NCBI GenBank assembly: GCA_017792345.1
Contig: CP051228.1
Location: 4,843,658 to 4,907,657, forward strand
Length of the DNA stretch: 64,000 bases
Origin: Mesoflavibacter sp.
Lineage (GTDB): Bacteria; Pseudomonadota; Alphaproteobacteria; UBA8366; Aestuariispiraceae
Direction of reading: 5' to 3'
Shown: positions 1 to 9,672 of the stretch, one piece after another
How the letters are laid out: each line of letters starts with the position of its first letter
How positions within the stretch are numbered: position 1 is the first letter of the stretch
Program-made: the position numbers and the translations under genes
Notes under the pieces: generated by a model
What the model saw: only the letters and a program-made list of their open reading frames with translations
Databases searched by the model: none
What the model was told of the DNA's origin: nothing

Positions 1-57
1 CATAGCCATGTTTATCCAACCGAAAAATTCATCGACCGAAACCCGGGCCCTATGCAA

Positions 58-79
58 ATCGGGCCCTTCAGGGCCCGAT
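58..79 (-). terminator. Hairpin downstream of ftsH
   Basis: A perfect 9-bp stem (ATCGGGCCC / GGGCCCGAT) with a four-base loop lies 24 bases past the ftsH stop. The sequence after it on the minus strand has only a short T run, so it is a weak terminator or an mRNA-stabilising hairpin. Bases 1-57 show no gene. Confidence 0.45.
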
Positions 80-103
80 CGCATAACACCATGAAATCCC
101 GGA

Positions 104-2020
104 TCACTCCGCCGGGTCCGGCTCGGCGCCCGGGGGCGGTTCGGCCGGTTTGCCGGTCGTCGGCACGGAGGCGCGATGTCCGGTCTTTGCCGACGGTTCG
201 TCGTCTTCCGGACGGTGGATCGACTCCCCGTTCAGCAAACGGCGCACTTCGTCGCCGGACAGCGTTTCGTATTCCAGAAGCGCGTTGGCCAGCGTGTGCA
301 GCTCATCCTCATGTTCGCGCAGGACGGCATAGCACCGCGTCTCGGCTTCCTCGCAAATCCGGCGGATTTCGGAATCGATGATCTCCGCCGTCTTCTCGGA
401 GATATTCTGTTCGCGCGCCACGGAATGCCCCAGGAAAACTTCGTCCTGGTTCGAATTGTAGCGCAGCCGGCCCAGTTTCTCGGACATGCCGAATTCGGTG
501 ACCATGGCGCGGGCCAGATTGGTCGCCTGCTGCAGGTCGTTGGACGCGCCGGTGGTCACGTTCTCCGGGCCGAAGATGATGTCCTCCGCCGCGCGGCCGC
601 CATACATCATGGCCAGCTTCGCGTTCATCTCCATCTTCTTGTAGCCCAGGCGATCCCGCTCCGGCAGGTTCATCGTCACGCCCAGCGCACGGCCGCGCGG
701 GATGATGGTCACCTTATGCAGCGGATCGTTGCCGGCGACATGAATGCCGACCAGGGCATGGCCCGCCTCGTGATAGGCGGTCAGCTTCTTCTCTTCCTCC
801 GACATCACCATGGAGCGGCGTTCGGAGCCCATCAGGACCTTGTCCTTGGCGTCTTCCAACTCGCGCATCGAAACGACCTTGCGGTTCCGGCGGGCGGCCA
901 GAAGCGCGGCCTCGTTCACAAGGTTCGCCAGATCGGCGCCGGAGAATCCAGGCGTCCCACGGGCGATGACCTTAGAATCGACATCCGGCGCGGTCGGCAC
1001 TTTGCGCATATGGACTTTCAGGATCTTCTCGCGGCCCAGAATGTCCGGGTTCGGCACGACGACCTGACGGTCGAAGCGGCCGGGGCGCAGCAGCGCCGGG
1101 TCCAGCACGTCCGGACGGTTGGTCGCGGCGATCAGGATCACGCCCTCATTCGCCTCGAAGCCGTCCATTTCGACCAGCAACTGGTTCAGGGTCTGCTCGC
1201 GCTCATCATTGCCGCCGCCGAGACCGGCGCCGCGATGACGGCCCACCGCATCGATTTCGTCGATGAAGATGATGCAGGGCGCGTTCTTCTTGCCCTGTTC
1301 GAACATGTCACGGACACGGCTGGCGCCGACACCGACGAACATTTCGACGAAGTCAGAGCCGGAGATCGTGAAGAAGGGTACGTTTGCTTCGCCGGCAACG
1401 GCGCGCGCGGTCAGGGTCTTACCCGTACCCGGGGGACCAACCAGCAGCACGCCCTTCGGGATTTTGCCGCCCAGGCGCTGGAATTTCTGAGGATCGCGCA
1501 GGAATTCGACGACTTCCTGCAATTCCTGCTTGGCCTCGTCGATCCCGGCGACGTCTTCGAACAGGACCCGGCCGTGCTTTTCGGTCAGCAGCTTTGCCTT
1601 GGACTTGCCAAAGCCCATGGCCTTGCCGCCACCGCCCTGCATCTGACGGAAGATGAAGAACCAGAAGGCGATCAGGATCAGGATCGGCAGCGCATTCAAC
1701 AGGATCGCAGCCAGTGAGATGCTGTTATCCGGCGGAATGGCTTCGACGCGCACGCCCCGATCGGTCAGGGTGCGGACCAAATTGGGGTCTTCCGGCGCAT
1801 AGGTGACGAAGGGCGCGCCGGACGTATAGGTCCCGGTGATCTGCCGTCCTTCGATCTTGACGCTTTTCACCTGCCCGGATTCAACCTGGGACAGGAATTC
1901 GGAATAGGCCGTCGCTTCGGATTGGACCTGACTACGATTGCCGTCGAAGGCGTTGATCAGGAACAACAGCAGTAAAATGATGACAATCCAGAGTGCCAGG
2001 TTCTTTCCGAAGAAATTCAC
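104..2020 (-). CDS. ftsH: ATP-dependent zinc metalloprotease FtsH
   Basis: Membrane-anchored AAA+ protease that extracts and degrades misfolded membrane proteins and unstable regulators such as LpxC or sigma-32 in other bacteria. The 638-residue protein has two membrane segments (about 9-25 and 103-124) bracketing a small periplasmic domain. It has Walker A GPPGTGKT at 195-202, Walker B IIFIDE at 250-255, the second region of homology near 301-319, and the zinc motif HEAGH at 417-421. The tail is acidic and proline-rich. The start is GTG (2020), chosen because [11 protein letters not shown] matches the usual family N-terminus. It is last in the minus-strand run after tilS, 168 bp from it, as is common in alphaproteobacteria. 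Confidence 0.98.
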   Translation of the reverse strand: MNFFGKNLALWIVIILLLLFLINAFDGNRSQVQSEATAYSEFLSQVESGQVKSVKIEGRQITGTYTSGAPFVTYAPEDPNLVRTLTDRGVRVEAIPPDNSISLAAILLNALPILILIAFWFFIFRQMQGGGGKAMGFGKSKAKLLTEKHGRVLFEDVAGIDEAKQELQEVVEFLRDPQKFQRLGGKIPKGVLLVGPPGTGKTLTARAVAGEANVPFFTISGSDFVEMFVGVGASRVRDMFEQGKKNAPCIIFIDEIDAVGRHRGAGLGGGNDEREQTLNQLLVEMDGFEANEGVILIAATNRPDVLDPALLRPGRFDRQVVVPNPDILGREKILKVHMRKVPTAPDVDSKVIARGTPGFSGADLANLVNEAALLAARRNRKVVSMRELEDAKDKVLMGSERRSMVMSEEEKKLTAYHEAGHALVGIHVAGNDPLHKVTIIPRGRALGVTMNLPERDRLGYKKMEMNAKLAMMYGGRAAEDIIFGPENVTTGASNDLQQATNLARAMVTEFGMSEKLGRLRYNSNQDEVFLGHSVAREQNISEKTAEIIDSEIRRICEEAETRCYAVLREHEDELHTLANALLEYETLSGDEVRRLLNGESIHRPEDDEPSAKTGHRASVPTTGKPAEPPPGAEPDPAE

Positions 2021-2188
2021 GGTCTACGTCATCCTTCCGTCAGGGGCGCCGAGAGCCCCAAAATAGACAAAAACTCGGCCGATCCGTTGCGCTGTCGCGC
2101 ATTTAACCGGGTCGGACCCACTGCGTCCAGCGGAGATGCTGGAATTTTGCGGCCGTTCCGGTATGCGATGCACGCGATCCGATGCGGT

Positions 2189-3547
2189 CTACATAGGTCG
2201 CGCGGCAGGGTTTGAAAAGGGCAAGCGCCTTTGAAAGTCCTCTCCCCACGCCGTGGAAACCGCCCGGAAGGAAATCTCACCCCCCGGTACCGCGCCTCCG
2301 GCCTGATATCCGACATGCGGGACGCTGACGATGCGGCCGTCACGACGCAGCGCCGGAAGGCCCGTACGCACCGGACCGGGTAATGTTTCGATGCATTCCG
2401 CGCCGGATCGGCGGATTTCCGTAACGCCTTCGCGGCCCAAGGCACCGAGTTGAAGATCGGCCCCGACCGCCCCATTGCCGGGCACATGCAGGACAAAGCG
2501 GCTATCCCAGACCGCCCCACCACATACCGCGACCGGCGGGTCAACGCCCGCCCCTTCCCGGCAGATCAGAACGCGCCCGCGCCATTCGGCGATCTTTGTC
2601 CCGGCGAGCGTCCGCCCGCCGCCCAATGTCCCGACGGCGATGGCCTCCCGCAGGGCGATCAGATGGGCCTCGCGCGGTGGATAGGACCGGCCGCCCAGGA
2701 CACGCACAGCCTGAGACAGGACGCGCAGGCCGACTTCTTCCGGCAGTTTCAGGAAAGCGTCGGGCGCGAAGGTCAGGAAACCCGCGGCGTCTGCCGTAAC
2801 CTCGGTTTCGACGAAGCGGTCCCGTGCCGCGTCCAGCGCATCCCGGACCCGGGCCATCCGGGCGGCCGTCTCGGCCAGACGCTTCGGCGTCATTCCCTCC
2901 GCCGCGAGGGCATCGCTCAGATTACGCAGCCGGACCCTCGCGAAGGCTTCGTTCCGGTTGGACGGGTCAATCACGACCGGCAAGCCTGATAGCCGGGCCG
3001 TCACTTCGAGCCGCGATTTCGGAAAGGCCAGTAGAGGCCGCAGCAAGGTCATGCCATCGCGCCCGGAAACGGGTGCCATGGCGGACAAGCCGTCGACCCC
3101 GCTGCCCCGAGCCAACCTCAATAGAACCGTCTCAGCCTGATCGTCTTGATGATGGGCCAGGAGAACCGCGCTGAACGGCTGGGTCGCCAGCCAATCGGCG
3201 ATCAGGCGGTAGCGGATTTGTCGGGCGGCGGCTTGAATGTCGCGGCGCGGGACCGGCCCGTCGTAATGCAGGGCTGTTGTGGGAAGGCCGTTCTCGCTCA
3301 GAAGCCGGGCGGTGCGGTCGGCCTCGGACGGGGCTTCGGGCCGCAGGCCGTGGTCGACGGTCACGCCGACGCAGAAAATTCCCGCCGCGCGCGCCCAATC
3401 GCGGGCCAAGAGGGCCAGTGCGAGGCTGTCGGGACCGCCGGAACAGGCAACGACGACCCCAGCCGCTGTTTGGGCCCGAAAGGGCGCCATGGCGGCGGCA
3501 AACTCCGCCGTGTCGATGGGTCTGGAATGAGCGCTGTCTGGTTGCAT
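2189..3547 (-). CDS. tilS: tRNA(Ile)-lysidine synthetase TilS
   Basis: Attaches lysine to C34 of the CAU-anticodon tRNA-Ile, changing decoding from AUG to AUA; essential in most bacteria. The 452-residue protein has the PP-loop ATP pyrophosphatase signature SGGPDS at 36-41, followed by the family blocks LLAHHQDDQAET and RPLL. The C-terminal half is longer and less conserved. The start codon at 3547 lies 12 bases after the cpoB stop, consistent with co-transcription. The order pal-cpoB-tilS-ftsH is typical of alphaproteobacteria. Confidence 0.95.
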   Translation of the reverse strand: MQPDSAHSRPIDTAEFAAAMAPFRAQTAAGVVVACSGGPDSLALALLARDWARAAGIFCVGVTVDHGLRPEAPSEADRTARLLSENGLPTTALHYDGPVPRRDIQAAARQIRYRLIADWLATQPFSAVLLAHHQDDQAETVLLRLARGSGVDGLSAMAPVSGRDGMTLLRPLLAFPKSRLEVTARLSGLPVVIDPSNRNEAFARVRLRNLSDALAAEGMTPKRLAETAARMARVRDALDAARDRFVETEVTADAAGFLTFAPDAFLKLPEEVGLRVLSQAVRVLGGRSYPPREAHLIALREAIAVGTLGGGRTLAGTKIAEWRGRVLICREGAGVDPPVAVCGGAVWDSRFVLHVPGNGAVGADLQLGALGREGVTEIRRSGAECIETLPGPVRTGLPALRRDGRIVSVPHVGYQAGGAVPGGEISFRAVSTAWGEDFQRRLPFSNPAARPM

Positions 3548-3559
3548 GGGCCCCCGGGG

Positions 3560-4747
3560 TCAGCAGCCGTACTGCGCCCCCCGGTCTTCGGCCAGTTTCA
3601 GGACCGCGCGGCGCGCATTGGGATATTCCGTCTGTAACGTGCTGAGAGCCGAGCAGGCCTCGGCCTTGTTGCCGAGCGCGTGCAGCGACATGCCCAGTTT
3701 CAACAGGCTGTCCGGCGCCTTGGGGCTTTTCGGGAACCGCGAATAGACATCCACGAAGGAGAAGGCCGCGTCGCGGTAGTTGTTGCGGACATAGTGGGTT
3801 TCGCCGAGCCAGTAGAGCGCCGACGAGGCCAAGGCGTGATCCGCATGTTTGTCGAGGAACACCTGCAGCGCGGATTCCGCCTCGGCGTAATCGCCCTGCC
3901 GCATCAGGCCGAGGCTGAAATCGTAAAGCCCCTGCGGGTCCGTCGGCATCGACGCCGTTGCATTCGATCCGGCGGATGCGATATCCCCGCCTTCAACGGG
4001 CCCCGCGCTTTGAACCGTCGACGGGATGGAAGGCGCGGCCCCGGTATTGGACCCTGCCGGCGCCAGAGGGGTCGATCCCTGCGTCGCCTGAGGATTCGCC
4101 TGTCCGCCGACCACATTGCCCTGTGCGTCCACGATCAGCGTGCCTAGCGTCCCGCCCTGAAGGCCACCTTGGGGCACGGAGGCCCCACCCGAGGCGTTTT
4201 CCGCCCCGGAAGAGGAAATGATCGTCGTGCCGGATCCCGGCACTTGAATGACCGGCTGCGCGCCGGTCTCACCACTCGACACCGCGCCCGAATTCGGAAT
4301 CCCCGATCCGCTCTGCCGGGGCGGCGCCGGGTTTCCGCCTTCCAGGCGGGTCAGTCGGTATTCGATATCCTGCATCGCCGTTTCCAGGCGCTGCTCCATC
4401 TGGCGCATCTTGAACTGGACTTCTTCGACCTTGCCGGTCGTGTCGCGCAGACGGCGCTCCAATTCCTGGATGCGGACCTGCAGGCGCGCGGCGACATCGC
4501 CGGAAAGAGCCTCGCCGCCGGGATTGGCACTGTCTTGCGACGGCGCCAGCGTGGTTGGCGCGGGGCCAGTCTGACCGCGATAAACATAGCGCTGAAGATC
4601 GGCCAAATCGCGCTTCAGATTTTGGATTTCCCGGGAGACGTCCTGGGCCGCGGCCGGAGCCGGGGCGCTAACGCCAAATGCCGTAAGCGCGATCGCGCAA
4701 GCGGCCAGCGCGGTCCGAAGGGAGGGATTACGCCGATGAACTGTCAT
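3560..4747 (-). CDS. cpoB: Cell division coordinator CpoB (YbgF)
   Basis: Periplasmic TolA-associated protein that, in E. coli, couples outer-membrane constriction with peptidoglycan synthesis. With the ATG at 4747 it is 395 residues. It has a signal peptide (cleavage near the AAAQD stretch), a coiled-coil segment rich in Arg/Glu/Leu that in this family drives trimerisation, a long Gly/Ser/Pro/Gln-rich linker (roughly residues 130-270), and a C-terminal TPR block with the usual YxxAxxxF spacing. A second possible ATG lies three codons upstream (4756). The long linker makes it larger than the E. coli protein (about 260 residues). Last gene of the tol-pal set. Confidence 0.92.
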   Translation of the reverse strand: MTVHRRNPSLRTALAACAIALTAFGVSAPAPAAAQDVSREIQNLKRDLADLQRYVYRGQTGPAPTTLAPSQDSANPGGEALSGDVAARLQVRIQELERRLRDTTGKVEEVQFKMRQMEQRLETAMQDIEYRLTRLEGGNPAPPRQSGSGIPNSGAVSSGETGAQPVIQVPGSGTTIISSSGAENASGGASVPQGGLQGGTLGTLIVDAQGNVVGGQANPQATQGSTPLAPAGSNTGAAPSIPSTVQSAGPVEGGDIASAGSNATASMPTDPQGLYDFSLGLMRQGDYAEAESALQVFLDKHADHALASSALYWLGETHYVRNNYRDAAFSFVDVYSRFPKSPKAPDSLLKLGMSLHALGNKAEACSALSTLQTEYPNARRAVLKLAEDRGAQYGC

Positions 4748-4859
4748 ACCTGTCATGGTCAAGATGCTGACCCATGTTCGTGGCAACAATAGGGCGGCCG
4801 TCGGATCATTTCGCGACGGCCGCCCCACTGTCGTTAACGCGCTTTGAGAAGCGAAACCG

Positions 4860-5387
4860 TTAGCTGCTGTAACCGGCGGTGAGCACGGTCACGGAGCGAC
4901 GGTTCTGAGCCCAGGAGGCTTCATTCGAACCGGTCGCCACCGGGCGGCTTTCGCCCAACGGCAGGGTCTCGATCCGGCCGGCCGAAATGCCACGAGCGAT
5001 CAGGTAATCGCGGGCGGCGGCGGCGCGACGGGCGCTAAGAGCCAAGTTGTAATCGTCGGTGCCGCGCTCATCAGCGTGACCTTCGACGGTGATGGTCACG
5101 GCCGGGAAAGCCGCGAGCCAGGAAGCCTGGGCGTCCAGCGTGCTCTGCGCCTGGGCCGACAGCTCCGAGCTGTCGTAAGCGAAGAAGACGCGGTCGCCAG
5201 CGACCTGCATGAACTGTTCAATGGAGCCTTCGGCCGGACCCGACGGGGCGGGCGGCGGCGGCGGCGGAGCCGGCTGAGCGGCCTGGGTGCTGCCGGTGTC
5301 GTTCGTCGCGACGGCTTCTTCCTCGTTGGTCGAGCAAGCGGCGACCAGAGTCGCGGCGGCCAGCAAGGCAATAACTTTCAAGCGCAT
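4860..5387 (-). CDS. pal: Peptidoglycan-associated lipoprotein Pal
   Basis: Outer-membrane lipoprotein that binds meso-DAP peptidoglycan and TolB. The start at 5387 has a good ribosome site (AGGGGG) and gives a 175-residue protein with a lipoprotein signal; the lipobox LVAAC places the lipidated Cys at residue 18. A short Pro-rich tether is followed by the OmpA-like domain with VEGHADERG and the NxxLSxxRA block. An in-frame upstream extension to 5504 lacks a lipobox at its end and is rejected. It follows tolB with a 218-bp gap (5388-5605), which may hold its own promoter. Confidence 0.97.
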   Translation of the reverse strand: MRLKVIALLAAATLVAACSTNEEEAVATNDTGSTQAAQPAPPPPPPAPSGPAEGSIEQFMQVAGDRVFFAYDSSELSAQAQSTLDAQASWLAAFPAVTITVEGHADERGTDDYNLALSARRAAAARDYLIARGISAGRIETLPLGESRPVATGSNEASWAQNRRSVTVLTAGYSS

Positions 5388-5605
5388 TGAGGTACCCCCT
5401 ACGCGGTCGCCGCGATTGTCGGGCGACGTGTACATCTCGTGTTCTGCCGACGTCGAGTGAACATGCGAACCATCCTCACCCTTCGGCGGCGCAATAATAA
5501 GCATGCCGGAATTCTGTTTTCAATAGAATCCGGTAGGATTCCCGGCATATTTCCTAATCTGTAGCAATTGTGTCCAGGTGCCGTTCGATCCCTTGATGGT
5601 TAACG

Positions 5606-6931
5606 TCAGCGGTTGAGGGGTGACCAGGCCGGATCCGCCGCCAGTCCCGGCGTCGGGATGCGTCGCTCATTGTACCCGGTCACGTCGATGGAATAGAGAA
5701 ACGTCGTGGCGTCGTCGCCGCGCGTCTCGCGATAGTACATCAACACACGACCATTGGGCGACCAGGTCGGGCCCTCATTGTGGTAGCCCTGGACCAGCAA
5801 GCGCTCGCCGGTGCCGTCCGGCCGCATGACGCCGATATAGAACTGGCCCTGCAGAATCTTCGTGAAGGCGATCAGGTCCCCGCGCGGCGACCAGACCGGC
5901 GTGCCATAGCGCCCTTCCCCAAAGCTGATACGGTGCTGATTGCTGCCGTCGGCATTCATGACATAGATCTGCTGCGACCCGCCGCGGTCTGATTCGAACA
6001 CGATCCGCTGTCCGTCGGCCGAGAAACTGGGCGAGGTGTCGATCGACGGGTCGTTGGTCAGGCGCGTCGACTGCCGCGTGCGCAGATCCATCACGTAGAT
6101 CTCGGAATTGCCGCGTTCCTCATAGGTCAGGACGACACGGTTCCCGTCCGGCGAAAAGCGCGGCGAGAAGGTCATGCCGTTGAATGGGCCCAACACTTCC
6201 CGGCGCCCGGTCTCCAGGTTGAACAGGTAAACGCGCGGCGTGTTGTTGTAGAAATCCAAATAGACGATTTCCTTGCGCGCCGGCGAGAAGCGCGGTTTCA
6301 CGACCAGGCTGCTGCCATCCGTCAGGAAGCGGTGACCGGCGCCGTCCTGGTCCATGATGGCCAGCCGATGGGTCCGGTTATCCTTCGGGCCGCTTTTGGC
6401 GACATAGACGATCTGGCTGTCGAAATAGCCGTCCTCGCCGGTGATGCGCTTATAGATCGCGTCGGACACGACATGGGCGACGCGCCGCCAATTGACGCTG
6501 TCCGCGGAATAGCGGCGGCCCAGCATGTGTTCGGCGGCGAACACGTCCCACAGCCGGAATTCGACGGTAACCCGACCATCGGCCTCGACCGTTACCTTGC
6601 CGCTGACCAGCGCCTGAGCGTCGATCTTGCGCCAGGAGTCGAAGCGCGGCCGGACGGCCAGGCTCTTGGAATCCTGGTTGAAGGCCGCGCGGTCGATGGC
6701 GCGGAAGAGGCCGGAATTGACCAGGTTGGCCTGGACCACATCGGCGATCTGACGCCCCAATTCCCCTTCCTGCTGATTGAGGCCGAAGAATTCCGGGATC
6801 GCGATCGGCAGGGGTTCGATATTGCCGCGCGTGATGTCGATGCGGACTTCCGCGCCGGCGGGGGCGGACGGCAGTCCGACCGCGACAAGGGTCAGGATCA
6901 ATGCCAAAGAGGTCACGAAGGCGCGTTTCAT
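5606..6931 (-). CDS. tolB: Tol-Pal system protein TolB
   Basis: Periplasmic beta-propeller protein that links TolA to Pal. The start at 6931 is preferred over 6937 because GAGG lies six bases before it; the product is then 441 residues. It has a signal peptide ending near the AGAEVRID stretch, an N-terminal alpha/beta domain, and repeated WD40-like blades with the PxFSPDGxRV and [10 protein letters not shown] patterns typical of TolB. It ends in AWSPLNR. It sits 67-73 bp after tolA in the operon. Confidence 0.97.
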   Translation of the reverse strand: MKRAFVTSLALILTLVAVGLPSAPAGAEVRIDITRGNIEPLPIAIPEFFGLNQQEGELGRQIADVVQANLVNSGLFRAIDRAAFNQDSKSLAVRPRFDSWRKIDAQALVSGKVTVEADGRVTVEFRLWDVFAAEHMLGRRYSADSVNWRRVAHVVSDAIYKRITGEDGYFDSQIVYVAKSGPKDNRTHRLAIMDQDGAGHRFLTDGSSLVVKPRFSPARKEIVYLDFYNNTPRVYLFNLETGRREVLGPFNGMTFSPRFSPDGNRVVLTYEERGNSEIYVMDLRTRQSTRLTNDPSIDTSPSFSADGQRIVFESDRGGSQQIYVMNADGSNQHRISFGEGRYGTPVWSPRGDLIAFTKILQGQFYIGVMRPDGTGERLLVQGYHNEGPTWSPNGRVLMYYRETRGDDATTFLYSIDVTGYNERRIPTPGLAADPAWSPLNR

Positions 6932-7004
6932 TCCCATCCTCGCTTGGCCCGGTCAGGGCCGATTTGAAAGCATTTCCGTATCGTCATTCGTCATCCGCCG
7001 ACGC

Positions 7005-7991
7005 TCAGAACACCATATCCCGAGGCGAGAATGTCAGAATGATCTTATTCCATTCGCCAAATTTGCCATCCGGCAGTTTCAGCGGCTGACACCGCAAGAC
7101 CGCCCGCACGACGCTTTCCCCGAACTGCTTAGTAGCCGATTCCGACAATTCTGTGACGTTGGCCGTCCCCACCGTCTTGTCGGGGTTCATGACAATTTCG
7201 ACCACGGCCTGCATGTCCTGGACATTGGCCGCGCCGACCGGCGGGTTCCAGCAGCGCACGATCTGATCACGCACCACGGCCAGTTCGGAATCGGTCAGCC
7301 CCGGAGACGAAACGCGGGTTTGGGCCGGTTGCGGCTGCTGTTGCTGTCGGCTCAACGCCGCTGCGACGGCATCGTTCAGTGTCGTCTTTTCCTTTTCCTT
7401 CTCCGGCGGCGGCGGCGGCGGTTTGTCCTCGACCTTCGCCAACGTGTTCAGAACCGACGACGCCAGATCGCGCTTCGGCTTGTCCGGCTCCGGCGGCTTC
7501 GCCGGCGGCTGGAAAGCCGGTGCGGGCGGTGTCGGCGCGGGCGGCGGTTCCGGCGCGGGTTCCGGCTTCGGCTCAGGTTTCGGCTCCGGCTTAGGTTCCG
7601 GTTCCGGGATGGGCTCCGGTTTCGGCTCGGGCACAGGCTCCGGTTCCGGGGTCGGTTCTGGCACCGGTTCCGGTTCAGGCTGCGGCTCGGGTTCCGGCGG
7701 CGGTGGCGGCGGTGGCGGCGGCGGTGGTGGCGGCGGTGGCGCAGGGGGCGGCGGCGGAGGTGGCGGCGGCGGTTCCGGCTTCGGCTCAGGTTCCGGCTTC
7801 GGCTCCGGCGCGGGCTTGGGTTCCGGGACTGGCGCAGGCGGCGCTTCGGCGATTTCGGCCTCGGCGACGACCTCGAAAGATTGCTCGCTGCCCAGCTCCA
7901 CCAAATCCCGATCGCTGCTCGGCCATTGGATGACGGCGGCGATCAGGATCGCAATGTGAAACAGAATGGAGAAGACCACAGGGCCGCGCAT
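7005..7991 (-). CDS. tolA: Cell envelope integrity protein TolA with polyproline domain
   Basis: Inner-membrane protein that transmits TolQR energy to TolB/Pal. The 328-residue product has one N-terminal membrane helix (about 5-22) with the His/Ser face expected for TolQ contact. A Pro/Glu/Lys domain replaces the Ala-rich helix of E. coli, and a C-terminal TolA/TonB-like domain of about 110 residues follows. Residues 74-99 are ten prolines, one Ala, then fifteen prolines. EPKPE-type repeats on either side are low-complexity DNA. Such proline runs stall ribosomes without EF-P, whose gene lies at 30777. Family assignment rests on position between tolR and tolB plus the C-terminal domain. Confidence 0.93.
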   Translation of the reverse strand: MRGPVVFSILFHIAILIAAVIQWPSSDRDLVELGSEQSFEVVAEAEIAEAPPAPVPEPKPAPEPKPEPEPKPEPPPPPPPPPPAPPPPPPPPPPPPPPPEPEPQPEPEPVPEPTPEPEPVPEPKPEPIPEPEPKPEPKPEPKPEPAPEPPPAPTPPAPAFQPPAKPPEPDKPKRDLASSVLNTLAKVEDKPPPPPPEKEKEKTTLNDAVAAALSRQQQQPQPAQTRVSSPGLTDSELAVVRDQIVRCWNPPVGAANVQDMQAVVEIVMNPDKTVGTANVTELSESATKQFGESVVRAVLRCQPLKLPDGKFGEWNKIILTFSPRDMVF

Positions 7992-8017
7992 GATGAACGT
8001 CGTCCGTCCTTAAACCC

Positions 8018-8476
8018 TTATTGCGCCTTGGAACTCTGGGCGTCAGGCAGTTTGGCCAGCAGCGCCACTTTCTTGAACCCGGCCGCGCTGATCTGACCCA
8101 TGACCTCCATGACGCGTCCGTATTGGATCGACGCGTCGCCGCGCACAAAGACGCGGATATCCGGATTGGCCCCATGGGTCGCGACCAGGGTCGCCACCAG
8201 GCGCGGCAGATCCGTCGGCTCCTCGTCCAGGAAGACGTCGCCGTCCTTGTTCACGGTGACGATCAACGGCTCGTCACTGTCGTTCAGGGTCGCGGCCTCG
8301 GTCTTCGGCAGGTCGACCGGAACGCCGACCGACAGAAGCGGCGCCGTCACCATGAAGACGATCAGCAGGACCAGCATCACGTCCACAAAGGGCGTGACGT
8401 TGATTTCGGAGACCGGGCGGTAGCGCTTGCGGCGCAGCCCGGGGCGGATGCCGCTATGATCCAGATGAGCGCCCAT
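8018..8476 (-). CDS. tolR: Biopolymer transport protein TolR
   Basis: ExbD/TolR-family subunit of the proton-driven TolQR motor. It has 152 residues with a single N-terminal membrane helix preceded by the conserved EINVTPFVDVMLVLLI region; the Asp in FVDVML is the proton-pathway residue. The periplasmic part ends with a VMGQI/AGFKKVALL segment typical of TolR. The start is five bases after tolQ, so the two are probably translated together. Confidence 0.97.
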   Translation of the reverse strand: MGAHLDHSGIRPGLRRKRYRPVSEINVTPFVDVMLVLLIVFMVTAPLLSVGVPVDLPKTEAATLNDSDEPLIVTVNKDGDVFLDEEPTDLPRLVATLVATHGANPDIRVFVRGDASIQYGRVMEVMGQISAAGFKKVALLAKLPDAQSSKAQ

Positions 8477-8481
8477 CGCGA

Positions 8482-9231
8482 TCAGCCCCGATCGTCGAGC
8501 TGACGCGAGATGATCGCGCCGAACTCACCCGAGAAGCTTTCCAGCCGCCCGGCATAACGGCCCAGGTCGGAGGACAGCTTGTTGAAAGCCAAAGTCGCGG
8601 GAATGGCCGCGACCAGCCCCAGCGCCGTGGCGAACAGGGCCTCCGCGATCCCCGGCGCAACGACGGCCAGGCTGGTCTGGTTTGTGGCGGCGATGGAGGA
8701 GAAGGAATTCATGATCCCCCAAACCGTGCCGAACAATCCGACGAAGGGCGCCGCCGACCCGACCGACGCCAGGAAGGGCAGATACCGTTCCAGCTTGTCG
8801 ATCTCGCGGTTCATGGTCAGTTGCATCACCCGTTCGATCCGCTGCTGCAGCCCGACCGCGGATCCGGAGGATACCCGTCCGGCCGAGCGCTCCCATTCCC
8901 GCATGGCGGAGGAGAAGACCGACGACATCGGATCGGCGGGATATTGCCCGATCCGCCCGTACAGTTCCTCCAGCGAACCGCCCGACCAGAAGGCGTCTTC
9001 GAACTTGTTGGCCAGGCGCGCCATGCGGCGGAACCGCAGGGATTTCTCGAAGATGATCGCCCAGGTCCAGATCGAGGCGAGGATCAAAATGATCATCACG
9101 ATCTTGACGACCACATCCGCCTGAAGGAACAGCGAGAAGATCGACAATTCATGTCCGCCGACCGGCAACTGACCGGCGATTACCGTATCGAGGATACCGG
9201 AGGGGGCCGCGCCGCCCGTTTGCTCTTCCAT
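8482..9231 (-). CDS. tolQ: Biopolymer transport protein TolQ
   Basis: MotA/TolQ/ExbB-family proton channel subunit. It is 249 residues with three membrane helices: one near residue 38-58 and the conserved pair in the C-terminal half. The signature GLFGTVWGIMNSF and the PGIAEALFATALGLVAAIPA helix are clear. It works with TolR and TolA at the inner membrane during outer-membrane constriction. It begins three bases after the ybgC stop. Confidence 0.97.
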   Translation of the reverse strand: MEEQTGGAAPSGILDTVIAGQLPVGGHELSIFSLFLQADVVVKIVMIILILASIWTWAIIFEKSLRFRRMARLANKFEDAFWSGGSLEELYGRIGQYPADPMSSVFSSAMREWERSAGRVSSGSAVGLQQRIERVMQLTMNREIDKLERYLPFLASVGSAAPFVGLFGTVWGIMNSFSSIAATNQTSLAVVAPGIAEALFATALGLVAAIPATLAFNKLSSDLGRYAGRLESFSGEFGAIISRQLDDRG

Positions 9232-9234
9232 GGT

Positions 9235-9672
9235 CTACCCTTTTCCTTCTTCTTGGACGCCACAGACACCGACCAGAGCCTGGCGCACATGCGGCGGCAG
9301 ACGCGACGGGCGTCCCGAGGCGTCTACCACTCCCAACGTGACGGCCAATTCGCACAAGATCGTGTCATTTCTAAGGACATATTGGGCCATCTCGAACTTC
9401 GCCCCATGCACTCGGGTCAGCCGCGTTTCCACCCTCAAAAGGTCGTCCAACCGCGCCGGTTTGAGATAGTCCACTAGGCAGCGCCGGACAACGAAACCGA
9501 GTCCGTGATCCTGTGCCATGGCGCGATGATCGTGCCCCAGATCACGCAGGAATTCGGTCCGTCCGCGCTCTGCGAATTTCAGGTAGTTGGCGTAATAGAC
9601 GATGCCGCCGGAATCCGTGTCCTCGTAATATACGCGGATATCCGTGCTGTGCGCTGCGCCCTTACTTGCCAT
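9235..9672 (-). CDS. ybgC: Tol-Pal-associated acyl-CoA thioesterase YbgC
   Basis: Hot-dog-fold thioesterase of the 4-hydroxybenzoyl-CoA thioesterase type. The 145-residue protein has the signature [17 protein letters not shown], in which the Asp is catalytic. It heads the tol block in most proteobacteria and is thought to act on acyl-CoA or acyl-ACP in phospholipid metabolism. Its start overlaps the end of ruvB by 11 bases, so the resolvasome and tol genes appear to form one transcription unit. Confidence 0.94.
   Translation of the reverse strand: MASKGAAHSTDIRVYYEDTDSGGIVYYANYLKFAERGRTEFLRDLGHDHRAMAQDHGLGFVVRRCLVDYLKPARLDDLLRVETRLTRVHGAKFEMAQYVLRNDTILCELAVTLGVVDASGRPSRLPPHVRQALVGVCGVQEEGKG

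Noticed and set aside
7423..7959. Long Gly/Ser-repeat frame on the plus strand
   Set aside because: It is the exact antisense of the Pro/Glu repeats of TolA; composition alone keeps the frame open.
6777..8096. Arg-rich 439-codon frame on the plus strand
   Set aside because: Antisense to tolB, tolA and tolR, all of which have clear homology; no ribosome site.
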